In this document: positions 42,967 to 53,306 of the stretch, piece by piece | Layout of the letters: each line of letters starts with the position of its first letter | How positions within the stretch are numbered: the stretch's first letter is position 1 | DNA from: Gonatopus flavifemur | Lineage: Eukaryota; Arthropoda; Insecta; Hymenoptera; Dryinidae | Reading direction: 5' to 3' | Length of the DNA: 64,000 nucleotides | Assembly (NCBI GenBank): GCA_018340375.1 | Contig: JAFFJZ010000120.1 | Span: forward strand, 1 to 64,000 | Program-made: the position numbers and the translations under genes | Notes under the pieces: generated by a model | What the model was told of the DNA's origin: nothing | Database searches by the model: none | Seen by the model: the letters and a program-made list of their open reading frames with translations, nothing else

Positions 42967-44955
42967 TTAGTCTAATCCATATGGTCGTTTGAGGTGTTGT
43001 TCAGCTCCTTTCGATGTCGTTGTTAGGGGTTCCAGGGTTATACTTTCATGCAAGGTAGGATACATTGTGGATGGGTTTGAATCTTTTTTATCATCGTTTT
43101 CGTCTTCTTGTGGTACTTCTTGGTGCGTTTTACTTCCATTTTCTCGTCGTTGTCCAAGGTGAAGGAGTAAATTTGTGACTGAGTCCCAAATTGCTCCTAT
43201 TAAGAAGAAAGAACATCCGTAAAAAGCATGGAGGGTGTATCCATGAATCAATGTGTCCACGGCTGCTTTCAATGCTTTAAAACATAGGTAGAGGCCAAAT
43301 ATGCCAGCTGTTGCTGACCCGAAAGTGATGAATGAGCCCCAAATTTTATTGAATGTGGTACGGGCTATTTTCTGCAAGGCTTCTTCATCGAGTAGATTGG
43401 TCATGGAAATTCCTTTGATGATGGTTGGTTGTCCCGTTAGGCCTCGTGCTACTGTGTTGAGTACTGCTGGTCGTTCGATAGGGAACATTATATTGTTTCT
43501 CAATCGTTCTAAATCTTTATCAGAATAAATTCCACTGTTAGCCAAGTATTTCGGGCTAATGTATTTCCATGTCGGTTCTGTCATTGGTTTGATGGTTATT
43601 GGAGGTAATGTCCTTGTTGGTGTTGGTATCATTTGGTACCATCCATCTTCTATGAAATACATGGAAGGTACGAAAGGATTACAATCGACTTGTGTTCCAG
43701 TTCTGGTAATGATATGAGTCCTTGGTTTTAAAAACAGACTATGATTACCAATGGTAACTGGTAATTCATGGTAACAGGTGTTCGAATGCCTTGTTTTAGT
43801 TTCCACTGGAGTACATTTTATGATGTGAATCACTTCTCCAGATGGTAAAGCCATATAACCTGGTCCCTTCATCAGATGATAGGCAAATTCATCAGGTGTG
43901 TGAATTGCATTGGTTAACGAATTTCTCAACACTTGTTGTTCTAATTGACAACGATGCGTAAGTATATCTGTATACAAACTGTTGATTTGTGTACGAATAT
44001 GCTTTTCGACATATACAAATTTAGAATTTATATATGCGAACATGTCTAAATCTTTGGTTCCGAGTCGTTTGGTGGTGAGTAGGTTGCTTCCTTCCAGAAA
44101 GAAAAGTTTAGGATGTTCAGTTCTGATTAATGTATATCCACATAACATTTCTTCACCGATTTTCGCAAGTGCAAAAGTGGTATCTTTTGTCGTTAGGGAA
44201 AATATAGTTTGGGTTCCATCGGTAGTTTCGTCCTTCATTTTGTGAGCAGGTCCTTCATATACGATATCGTAATCGTTGAAATTACAGACATCTCGTGGAA
44301 TTGGATCCCAGAATGTGTAACCTCCTTCGCTGTCGACACAGCTTCCTTCAGTATGTTGGCAAGTTACACCAGATTGAAGATGGATTTTGTTGTCTTCTAA
44401 ATTCACGGATGCTCGATACGTTTTTAATGTAACTTTGATTAGGGCTTGAACGATTACATCTTCCCAGGAACCGTATGGATCCGAATAAGAGGATCCATCG
44501 CATTTTCCATCAGAATTCACGCTTCCTGCTAATAGAGTTTGTCTTATGCTGGTTGTGTTGATTCTTAGTCCGGCAATTATATTATTGTGAGAGAGATAGA
44601 GTGTTCCGAGTTTATGCATCTCTTCGCATTGGGATTTGCCAATCTCAGATATGTATTCTGCAATTCCATTGTGCACAGCAGAGGTGTGGGAAAACATTCC
44701 ACATTTCTGTATAGTTCTTTGTATGGTCACTTTGCATTGACGAACGGGAGTTTTGTCAAATTTTGACAGTTGTAGCAGTTGAACATTAGTTCGAGTGATA
44801 TTAGGTTTTATTTGAGGTATTGAACATTCTCCTACGTTGAGTAATGATAGGGTAGTAATGTTAAGATTCGGGGTACCACAATCGTATCCTACTAAACATT
44901 GGGATAGGACAATTTTCGTTGAGATGAGAATGAGTATCTTCCATGGTGACAACAT
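42967..44955 (-). CDS. env: Envelope glycoprotein, chuvirus/mononegavirus-like
   Basis: 662 codons, uninterrupted. An N-terminal signal peptide (about residues 1-19, hydrophobic, ending near SQC) is followed by a cysteine-rich ectodomain with several Asn-X-Thr sites. Motifs in the first 60 residues (YDCGTP, VGEC, IQLLQ-like NVQLLQLS) and YSDPYGSWE resemble glycoproteins of chuviruses and related negative-strand RNA viruses, which are known to have been captured by insect LTR elements. Hydrophobic membrane segments lie at about residues 535-590, then an acidic, charged tail of roughly 65 residues. I see neither a furin-type site nor the fusion-peptide pattern of the baculovirus-F-like gypsy envelopes. 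The family assignment is by recognition only. Confidence 0.62.
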   Translation of the reverse strand: MLSPWKILILISTKIVLSQCLVGYDCGTPNLNITTLSLLNVGECSIPQIKPNITRTNVQLLQLSKFDKTPVRQCKVTIQRTIQKCGMFSHTSAVHNGIAEYISEIGKSQCEEMHKLGTLYLSHNNIIAGLRINTTSIRQTLLAGSVNSDGKCDGSSYSDPYGSWEDVIVQALIKVTLKTYRASVNLEDNKIHLQSGVTCQHTEGSCVDSEGGYTFWDPIPRDVCNFNDYDIVYEGPAHKMKDETTDGTQTIFSLTTKDTTFALAKIGEEMLCGYTLIRTEHPKLFFLEGSNLLTTKRLGTKDLDMFAYINSKFVYVEKHIRTQINSLYTDILTHRCQLEQQVLRNSLTNAIHTPDEFAYHLMKGPGYMALPSGEVIHIIKCTPVETKTRHSNTCYHELPVTIGNHSLFLKPRTHIITRTGTQVDCNPFVPSMYFIEDGWYQMIPTPTRTLPPITIKPMTEPTWKYISPKYLANSGIYSDKDLERLRNNIMFPIERPAVLNTVARGLTGQPTIIKGISMTNLLDEEALQKIARTTFNKIWGSFITFGSATAGIFGLYLCFKALKAAVDTLIHGYTLHAFYGCSFFLIGAIWDSVTNLLLHLGQRRENGSKTHQEVPQEDENDDKKDSNPSTMYPTLHESITLEPLTTTSKGAEQHLKRPYGLD

Positions 44956-44985
44956 GATGTTGGTTGTTGGAAACTCGTCGTCGAA

Positions 44986-44988
44986 GCT
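44986..44988 (-). promoter_or_regulatory. Splice acceptor for the env mRNA
   Basis: TATATTTTTAG precedes CTTCGACGACGAG, about 30 bases upstream of the env ATG. Retroviral and errantiviral envelope genes are normally expressed from a spliced message, so the position fits. Confidence 0.55.
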
Positions 44989-45232
44989 AAAAATATAATA
45001 AAAAGGAATGTTTTTCCTATTCGATAAAAAATAATAAGTAAGGGATGTTATATGACTGCGAGTTCGCTCAAAAATACGATTAACATGACCTTAGAATATC
45101 CCCTTTTTTTTTTAAAATCTCTCTTTTGAATAATTATAAAATGAAGAATTTACTTTTATTGATTACGTATATAAATTATACTCTAATTCACGTATGTTTA
45201 TCTATTTATTTAGCCTTATCAATTAAATTGAG

Positions 45233-45765
45233 TCAGTTATCAATGAATCGTCTGGATTTCAAATGATAAGTGCGAACGATTGCTAGTGATAAGACTTCTT
45301 TGCGAAATTTCCATTCTTGTCGGTCCCTTTTGCATACGCATTCGGAGCAGAAATCGTATGCGTTCAGATCATGATAATTGGCTTGATTTTGTAATTTCGT
45401 CCAATCATCATGGTCTGCATTATTACATATCAATGAATTAAATTCTCTATTATCCATCCCTCTGATATTTATTCCCTGCCAGATGAATCTTGCGCAGACT
45501 TCAGTTCTATTTTGTTCCATAGTTCCTTGTCAACTACCAAGGATGAATTTCTATGGATAAATTGAGAGAATAGTGGATAATGAGTGATTCCGTCGTCGAG
45601 AAGAGATTGTTTGTTGGAAAATTTGAGCGAGAGGGGTTTTGGGTTTTCGTGTCTTGAACTCTCGGTGAGATATTCCAACTTCGAATCAATGGTTGGATTA
45701 TCACTCGTTTTTTGTCTAAAAAAAAAGAAAAAAAAACAAACTAAAATTAATAGGGTAATACACAT
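45233..45765 (-). CDS. Two overlapping small ORFs between accessory ORF and env
   Basis: The upstream frame (45,765-45,469, 98 codons) starts with a hydrophobic stretch (CITLLILVCFFFFFF) that could be a signal or membrane anchor. The downstream frame (45,520-45,233, 95 codons) contains CSECVCKRDRQEW. They overlap by about 50 bases in different frames, so they are either two small accessory proteins or one gene with a frame change. No family is recognised. Confidence 0.4.
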
Positions 45766-46200
45766 TATGTGTAGTTCATATATTTTTTGTTTTGTATATT
45801 GTCTTCTATAGATAGTATTATAGTTGATAACACATGGCTGGGGCTATGGCAAGGAGATGGGTTGGGTTGTGTTAGAGTTAAAAAAAAAACTGAACGAAAT
45901 TTACAGAGATAGTTAGTTTATTATAATTTTGCAGTATACAGGATGTGTATAAAAACCTTTTGAGACAAGGACTAAGCAAAAAAAAAACAAACAATATATG
46001 AATAGTTTATATAAAATTAAATATTATAAAGGGTATATGGGTGTTCTATGTAAAGAGATATATAAACATTTTACGTGTAGGTTGAATATTATAAAGGGGT
46101 ATATGAGCATTTTATAAAAAATATATATATATGTAAAGAGGAATGAAACATAGATCAACTTGAAAAATAAAGGAGAACAAAACAAACAAAAATTCGAAAT

Positions 46201-46770
46201 TCAATTAATTTGTGAATAAATTCGGCTATCACGGCCGCATTTTGGGCAGAAATAAAAAAATCCAATATAATCTCTTATATTTTTCAAGTTTATTCCGCAA
46301 TAATTGCAAAACTTAGTTCTATTGATAATTGGTTTCGAAATTTTTAAAGTCATTAGAGGGGCGATAGTTGGATTTTGTGTGGCCTTGGAGGTGGAAGGCA
46401 TTCTCCAGTTATGGGCTGGGTCATATTCTTCCATTCTCTTGGCCCTTGGTTTCGGGACGTTGATTTCCGATAGAATTTTTGGTCGAGCGCCGGAAGGTTC
46501 TGCTTCGGTTTTTCTCGAGTTCAAATTTCGAGTTTCCTTTTGTCTCCTTGCATAGTATGCCAAGGTTTCTCTCTGCTCCTCGGCAGCGAGTTTGGCGATT
46601 TTCTGTTGTTTTTTGAAATACGTGTCTCTAGCTACAGCCTCGGCTATTGCGGCCTTCTGTACAGCCTTAGGCTGACCCAATAGGTGCAACAAATGCCATT
46701 TATGCAGTTGTTTAGCTTTTTCCGATAAGGGTGGAAATTCTTCGGCGGGTAAGATGTTTTGTTGGGACAT
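46201..46770 (-). CDS. Accessory ORF with C-terminal zinc ribbon
   Basis: 189 codons. Residues about 30-95 are alanine/lysine/glutamine-rich and predicted helical; the middle is proline- and arginine-rich. The C terminus has CNYCGINL and, about 20 residues on, CPKCGR, a four-cysteine zinc ribbon. The acceptor TTTTCTAG lies three bases before the ATG, which suggests its own spliced mRNA. It follows pol by about 90 bases. Similar CxxC pairs occur in the LTR ORF, so the two may be distantly related. Function unknown. Confidence 0.6.
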   Translation of the reverse strand: MSQQNILPAEEFPPLSEKAKQLHKWHLLHLLGQPKAVQKAAIAEAVARDTYFKKQQKIAKLAAEEQRETLAYYARRQKETRNLNSRKTEAEPSGARPKILSEINVPKPRAKRMEEYDPAHNWRMPSTSKATQNPTIAPLMTLKISKPIINRTKFCNYCGINLKNIRDYIGFFYFCPKCGRDSRIYSQIN

Positions 46771-46857
46771 GATCTAGAAAAATTCATATAAAGGTCTTTA
46801 TGAATTTAATTGTTTCCATTAATGGGAGAATGGGGTCTAGATTAAAGAGTGTATAAA

Positions 46858-49605
46858 TCAATTGTGAATTTCTGTGGGTATAACTCGATCAATGGATATC
46901 AGTTTTTCCTTCTTTCCAATTTCCAATTTTACGTTTTTATTGTCTATTACCTCTAAAATTCTATATGGTCCCTCATTTGGATCTCCTAATTTCCCTGCTT
47001 TCATTCCTTTCCTAATGAACACATATTTACCTGCCTCCAATGTTACAGGATTAATTTTCCTATCGTAGTATTCTTTGGATTTTTGTTTCGCGATTTCTAA
47101 GTTTTGTTTAGCTTCCTTTTGTAAACTATCCAACCTAGATAGAAGGCGAACAAGATATTCATCGTATGTGTCCAAACGTTCATAATCCGGTAAGGGTTGA
47201 CTAGAGGGTACTATAGGAATTTTTCCAAAAACCAGTTCATAGGGTGTTCTGCGAGTGCCTTCATGAACACTAGTGTTATAAGAGAACATAGCTTGTTCCA
47301 CCCAATTGTCCCATTCAGAGTCTCTATTAATGAATTGTCGTAAGTATTCTGTAAGAACTATATGGGTTCTTTCGAGTGATCCATTGGTTTGGGGATGGAA
47401 CGCGGTTGTTTTAAGTTGTCTAATGTTCAGTTTTCTTGCAAGAATCTTCATTAATTTAGATAAAAAATTTGTTCCCTGATCTGTCAATACGACTTTAGGA
47501 ATCCCATAAATACAAATGAATTTCTTTAAGAAGGCATCAGCGATTGAAGGTGCTGTTGCATCTTGCATGACAGCAGCAGTGCAATGTTTGGTAAGCAAAC
47601 ATTGCATAGTCAAAATATATCGATTTTCATTTCTATGAGTCAACGTGAAGGGTCCTACCACATCTAGAGCTAATTTTTCGAAAGCTGAACCTGGCGTATC
47701 AGTAATTGTCATAGGTTGTCTAATTTTTTGTCTAATCAATTTTTTCAATTTACATTGCAAACATTGTTGAATGAAATTTTGTATATCTTCTTTCATATAC
47801 TCCCAATAATAGTTTGTTCTAATTCTTTTATAAGTTTTCGTAACTCCTTTATGCCCACCTATGGATGAAGAGTGTGCTTCTTCGATTATCTCATTCCTAC
47901 GTGATATCGATGGTTTCTCTACTATTCCTAAACAGAACGTAATTTTAATGTTGGTATTTTCGAAAATTTCTCTAAACTTATCAGTTATCTTAATCCAAGA
48001 TATATTTTCTAATTCTAATACTGAAGCACTAAAGCTCAAAATTTTATTTTCGTTGATTAATTTCTCTAATTCTATCAATGAACTTCCCAAGTTTTCAAAT
48101 ATTTCATTCGAATTTACTTTTAGGTTAGAAGGTACAAGACACAAACCTATGTACCATTTGCTATTCTTAACTAACATTTTACAAGTTCCTATGTTCATTT
48201 TTCCCAAATAATCTATATATATTTGTTTTGCAAAATTTTTTGTAATATCATCGATGGGTTTACCCTCATCATCTAGAAAAAATAGATAATTATCTTTCTT
48301 CATCCATAGTTGGTCCCTATTTTCAAATATGTTATGTCCGTAACGTAATTTTCCTATTCCCAATTCGAAATTTTTGATCCTTTCGTCAATGATTGATTCA
48401 TCAGTGTCTGATTCTTCGTCTTTCCTATCGTTGTTATAAAGATCCCAATCATTTTCAAAGTTCACTTGTTGATCAGTCTCATCTTCGAAAACGATATTTT
48501 TATCAGGAGGTTTTTTTAAAGATCTTGGAGATAAGTCATTATCCTCTTGTGATAATGAATGGTTTTCATTCAGTGATTCATTATTCAAGTCGTGAGAAAT
48601 TATGTCATTATCTTCTAATATTATTTCTTGATTAGGTATTTGTTTTAGATTATTAGGATTCGATTCATCATATTCATTGATATCGTTATGAAAGGTGGAA
48701 TTATTATTTTCCAACGTTATCTCTTTATCAGGTGGTTTTTTAATGTTTTTAGGTGTCAATTTGTTGTGCCTCTCACGTTCGATGTGTTCATTTTCGCTTG
48801 AATCAGAATAATTGTTCTCATGATTCTTAGTCAAACGTCCCTTTTTTCTTTCAATTTCTTTGCGATATTGACAACCCTTCTCCGTCAATTTCGGAGTTCT
48901 TTTAGATCGTCTTGGTACATTCTCCATAGTATGAATTGCTTCGATATCTTTGATAATGCAATCGAGATTTTCTTTCTCCGTTGTTTCGTTCTCTGTCGGG
49001 TCATTGACCTCTTCAATTTCATTGAATGGGTTACGAGAGAGAGCATCGGCATTTACATTAGTTTTACCTGCTTTGTAGAGGATATCGAAGTCATACTCTT
49101 CTAATTTCAAACGCCACCTTGCTAGTCTAGACGTAGGGTCTTTAGCGGTGCGCATCCATACTAAGGGTCTATGGTCAGTTACAATGGTGAATTTACGACC
49201 GTACAGGTAGGGACGATACTGTGATACACTGTATAAGATGGCAAGTGCCTCTTTCTCATATGTACTGTATTTACGTTCATTATCATTCAGTAATCTGGAA
49301 GTGTATGCACAGGGTTTGTCCTTACCTACAGGTCCTTGACTCAATATACCAGCAATGGCATAGCCACTAGCATCTGTTGTGAGTAAGAAGGGTTTGTCGA
49401 AATCAGGATATTGCAAGACAGGCTCTTGACATAATTTCTCTTTCAAGATTTCGAAAGCTTCATTTTGTTCATCATTCCATTGGAATGGGATGTCTTTTTT
49501 CAACAGTTTGGTTAATGGTATCGCGATTTTTGAAAAGTTATGTATAAATCTTCTATAGTAACCGGCTAATCCTAAAAATTGTTTTATATTCTTTACGTTC
49601 TTGGG
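46858..49605 (-). CDS. pol: pol: RNase H and integrase portion
   Basis: Continues in the reverse-transcriptase frame after an in-frame TGA. Order: the connection segment (QFLGLAGYYRR), RNase H (LLTTDASGYAIAGILSQ, SQYRPYLYGRKFTIVTDH), then a ~380-residue interdomain region. Next are the integrase HHCC zinc domain (EAHSSSIGGHKG, CLQCK) and the catalytic core with Asp in LALDVVGP, Asp in VVLTDQGTNF and Glu in NGSLERTH. A C-terminal GPYRILEV domain follows. The interdomain region begins with acidic, Asn-rich repeats (KKPPDKEITLENN-type, three times) and ends in a folded-looking segment (CKMLVKNSKWYIGLCLVP). No chromodomain is seen. Confidence 0.85.
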   Translation of the reverse strand, partial: PKNVKNIKQFLGLAGYYRRFIHNFSKIAIPLTKLLKKDIPFQWNDEQNEAFEILKEKLCQEPVLQYPDFDKPFLLTTDASGYAIAGILSQGPVGKDKPCAYTSRLLNDNERKYSTYEKEALAILYSVSQYRPYLYGRKFTIVTDHRPLVWMRTAKDPTSRLARWRLKLEEYDFDILYKAGKTNVNADALSRNPFNEIEEVNDPTENETTEKENLDCIIKDIEAIHTMENVPRRSKRTPKLTEKGCQYRKEIERKKGRLTKNHENNYSDSSENEHIERERHNKLTPKNIKKPPDKEITLENNNSTFHNDINEYDESNPNNLKQIPNQEIILEDNDIISHDLNNESLNENHSLSQEDNDLSPRSLKKPPDKNIVFEDETDQQVNFENDWDLYNNDRKDEESDTDESIIDERIKNFELGIGKLRYGHNIFENRDQLWMKKDNYLFFLDDEGKPIDDITKNFAKQIYIDYLGKMNIGTCKMLVKNSKWYIGLCLVPSNLKVNSNEIFENLGSSLIELEKLINENKILSFSASVLELENISWIKITDKFREIFENTNIKITFCLGIVEKPSISRRNEIIEEAHSSSIGGHKGVTKTYKRIRTNYYWEYMKEDIQNFIQQCLQCKLKKLIRQKIRQPMTITDTPGSAFEKLALDVVGPFTLTHRNENRYILTMQCLLTKHCTAAVMQDATAPSIADAFLKKFICIYGIPKVVLTDQGTNFLSKLMKILARKLNIRQLKTTAFHPQTNGSLERTHIVLTEYLRQFINRDSEWDNWVEQAMFSYNTSVHEGTRRTPYELVFGKIPIVPSSQPLPDYERLDTYDEYLVRLLSRLDSLQKEAKQNLEIAKQKSKEYYDRKINPVTLEAGKYVFIRKGMKAGKLGDPNEGPYRILEVIDNKNVKLEIGKKEKLISIDRVIPTEIHN

Positions 49606-50925
49606 TCACGGAAATTTTTCAACAGCTTCTAGATTTTTATCATTCGGTTTTAACCCGTTTTCAGTAATTTGATGACCTAGGTATGAAACTTCGTGTCTTA
49701 AAAATTCGCATTTATCAGGTTGGAGTTTCAAGTTCGCTTGACGTAATTTATGGGCCAAATTTAGATACTTTTTTCTATGTTCAGATAGTGTTTTTGCGTA
49801 AATAACTATATCGTCTAGATAAACAAATAATTCAATTCCCTGTAATCCCGTTAGAACTATATCCATCAAATGTTGGAAAGTAGCGGAAGCGTTTCTTAAG
49901 CCGAATGGCATTCTCAAAAATTCGTAGTGACCATGGGGAGTTGGAAACGCGGTTTTATGTCTGTCTTTCTCGCTCATTTTGATTTGGTGAAAACCAGAAG
50001 CTAAATCGAAAGTACTAAAATATTTAGCACCACCCAATTGATCCAATATTTCTGTAATATTTGGTAAGGGATATGCGTTTCCTACTGTTTTTTCATTCAA
50101 AGTTCTGAAATCTAATACCATTCGCCATCTTTTATTACCTTGAGAATCTGCCTTTTTTGGAACTATCCACACAGGAGTATTGTAAGGTGATTGTGAGGGC
50201 TGAATTATCCCATCATTCAATAAATCGTCCACTTGTTTAATTATTTCATCTTTCAACATGGGGGGAAACCTATATTGCTTAGTGTGGATTGGGTTTTCAT
50301 CGGTCGTAGGTATCAAATGTTCCAATATTTCGGTACAGGTTAATTTTTCACCTGGTATATGGTAGAGGTCCAATGTATCCCGAATCAAAATCTCAATTTC
50401 TTTTCGTTCTTCGGCACTCAAATGATCTAGCCTTAATAATTCGATTGTTTGTTTGAATCTTTCATTTTCTGCTATAGTAAATATTTTTGTTTTTTGGATC
50501 TTTAATAAACTTCTTTTCTTCCTACCATTTTTTCTCTTTGGAATTCCTTTATCGAAAGTATTATTTTGAATCTGTTCAATTTCTTGTAAATTCAATTCTG
50601 GAACTGATACTTGTATTTCTTCATTAGTAGTGTTAACGATTGGTAAAAATGTTTGGCCATTATGATTTTTTACTACGCAATTTCCCATGAGAATTCCCTT
50701 TCCTGCATTTAGTTTGGAAATGAATCCTTCTTTAAGAGAAGTTTCTTTCAAATTTACATGCATGATTTGTCTGCTTCGGGGTGCTATGATATATACTTTT
50801 GTTTCTATGCAGAAAGGAATTTTAAGGTCATCCAACTCTAAACAATTTGTTTCCCAATTCAGTTTGGCTCGATGTTTCGCGAGAAATGAGGCTCCTATGA
50901 TTCCATCTTGTTCGATAGGAAATTA
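49606..50925 (-). CDS. pol: pol: end of protease and reverse transcriptase, closed by in-frame TGA
   Basis: The ORF runs to a TGA at 49,606-49,608 in the same frame as the downstream RNase H part. RT motifs are complete: RMVLDFRTLNEKT, YPLPNITEILDQL, FSTFDLASGFHQI, FLRMPFGLRNASATFQ and the YLDD catalytic box. The first ~20 residues upstream of position 50,835 (DGIIGASFLAKH) are the C-terminal part of a retropepsin, in a different frame from the DSG half. Confidence 0.85.
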
Positions 50926-51158
50926 TCGGGTACAACATGGAATTTAGTGATATTACCGAAGAAATTTAGTATTATTTCTCCCAGAGTAGGTACTATTTCG
51001 GAAGAGATTCCTGATAGAAATAATATTTCGTTTTCATTCACTTTGATTTTGTTTTTGATTAATTTTTCTTTAATCAAACAAGGTCCTGCACCAGAATCTA
51101 TCAAAAATTTAGTTGGTTGGAATATTTGAGTAATTATCGATGGGGAATGTTTTTCCAA
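50895..51158 (-). pseudogene. Protease N-terminal half (DSG), ends by frame change
   Basis: 87-codon frame with FLIDSGAGPCLIK, the aspartic protease active site, then SGISSEIVPTLGE. It continues as a retropepsin up to about 50,925 and then runs out of frame with the DGIIG half, so the enzyme is split in this copy. Gag and protease frames also differ, as usual where frameshifting is used. Confidence 0.75.
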
Positions 51159-51160
51159 AG

Positions 51161-53254
51161 TTAGATTGACGTTTGTAGTTCGGAAATTTCTTCTCCCTGT
51201 ATTGTTCGAACCGGATTCGAATTCCCAGCCTCCCTCACTGGGAGGCCTCGCGAGTTTCCCGAGGTTTGAATGTTTTGTGAATGGTTGGATTGATTTTGAT
51301 TATTTGATCGGTAATTATTATTTTGGTTTTGAGGGTTTACACGATAATTATTTTGATTCCCGAGATTTGAATTGTTCGATTGATAGTTATTTTGATTCCT
51401 CATTTGAAATTGTAATTTTCGACACACGTCTGCGGTATGTCCCGAAATTTTACAAAATTGACATTGGGGTCCTCTTTCATTTCGAATTTGGGGACAGGTG
51501 TCAGCATAATGTCCACTGTTCTGACAGTATTGACATTTCTTTGAAGAATTGCAATTCATTGCAAAATGACCAGTGATACCACATTTGGGACATGGTCTCG
51601 TCGTTCTACAGTCTTTTGCTTCGTGGTTATTCATTCCACAAAGTTGACATTTTCGTATAGTTTGTGTCGTTTTGATAGGTGCATAGAATCTGCATTCGTC
51701 GGCTCAATGTCCGATTTTTTTACATATTTGACAGGTATCTCTACTGCGATTAAGGGGATTAGAATTATTCTGATTCAAACTCCTGCAATTTTTAGCTTCA
51801 TGTCCCATTCTGTCGCATATCTGACATTTACTGGAATTTCCATTAATTTTATTCATGAGGCTTCTACAATCCTTTGCAATATGTCCTTCGTGATTACAAA
51901 TTTGACATTCAGATTTTTCAACAGAACCTTTATTTATCAATGGGCAGTTTTTTGATCTGTGTCCATGATCTTCGCATATTACACAACACTCATTTTTCAG
52001 TGTCTCTGCACGCAAAGCTTTTTGTAATGCTAGTTGTTTCTCAATACTTATTGCTTCTGGACCAGCTAGGCTAAAATTTGATTTCTCTCTAATTGAGGTG
52101 TGAATTTCACTTTTCAACCCTAGAACAAATGCTTTACAACATGCTTCTTCCAATTCTACTTTCTTTCCTTCTAAAATTTCATTATTATTCTCCGCTTTGT
52201 ATGCTTCAATAATCTGATTTCCCAACATCCTAGCTCGATTAAAATACACTGCTACATCTTCATTCGGTCTCTGACATAGTTTAGTAAGTTCTCCACATAA
52301 TGCCAAACTTGAATCTTGGGGGTCATAAATACCTTTCAACAATTTTAATAATGCATTTATATCAGCTGGTTTTCCGCTTCTTACTATTTGCAATGCCCCA
52401 TCGCGTAAACGGGTTCTAATTAAATTTGTGAGATCAATCTGGGAAGCTGCTGGGATCATGTCTCTCGCATCTAGACAAGCAGCAGCAAATTCCCTATAAC
52501 TGCAATCATTTTGTGACCCAGAAAAAATGGGGATCATTCCTACTACATCGCGTACTTTCAACGTATTCGCCATCTTGTTTGATATCTTTTTCTTTCGAGG
52601 AGGTATACGGATAAAGCCGCCTACTAATGATTTTTTGAGCTTAATTTTCAGAGGAATTTTTTGGGAATTCCTTATTCTAGGTTTACTCGATAATCTAATA
52701 TTTTGCAATGAATTCTTCAATATAGATAATTTATCTAACGAGTCGTTCGTGAGCTTGAATTCTACTTTGGGGAAAACTCGATTCGTTGGTGAGGAGGGTG
52801 TTGAATTTTCGTTTTTTGAAGTTGAGCTTGCAGAGGCCTCGGCTGTAGTCAATTTCAATATTGAGCTTGCGGACGGCTCACCTATAATCAAATTCAATGT
52901 TGAGCTTGCGGATGGCTCAATTACAGTTGAATTTAGTGACGTTTCCTCGTCAGTGGATTTTTCTAAGGAATCGGTTAAAGTTGAGTCGATTGATTTTTCT
53001 AATGAGTCTTCTACGGTTGAATTTAGTATTTTATCATCAGCATCTGTATGATTCAAGTTAATTAGAGATCCAACCGGTGATCGTTTCAATCCTCCTCTCG
53101 ATTTGAAAGGGTCGTTTATGGTCTCGAAATTCTCGATGGATGAATGGATCGTTTTATTCTTGCCTATTTTCAATGGTGAATTAGCTCCTAGTAAGACTTT
53201 CTTATCTTCTTCACTCAAATGTTTCGTTTGACTTCTCAATGCTCCTAGTGGCAT
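51161..53254 (-). CDS. gag: gag with eight CCHC knuckles and one in-frame TGA
   Basis: About 697 codons in one frame, interrupted by a single TGA at 51,704-51,706. Residues 1-220 are Ser/Thr/Glu-rich with a short repeat (EPSASSTL, EPSASSIL, EASASSTS). Residues about 225-400 form a retrotransposon gag core (MIPIFSGSQ, LLKGIYDPQDS, CQRPNEDVAVYFNRAR). From about residue 425 there are eight zinc knuckles of the CX2CX4HX4C type; the TGA lies inside the fourth. The C terminus is Asn/Gln-rich (NNYQSNNSN). Most gypsy gags have one to three knuckles, so eight is unusual. Confidence 0.82.
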
Positions 53255-53268
53255 TTAAGAAAATGAAA

Positions 53269-53306
<38 letters not shown>

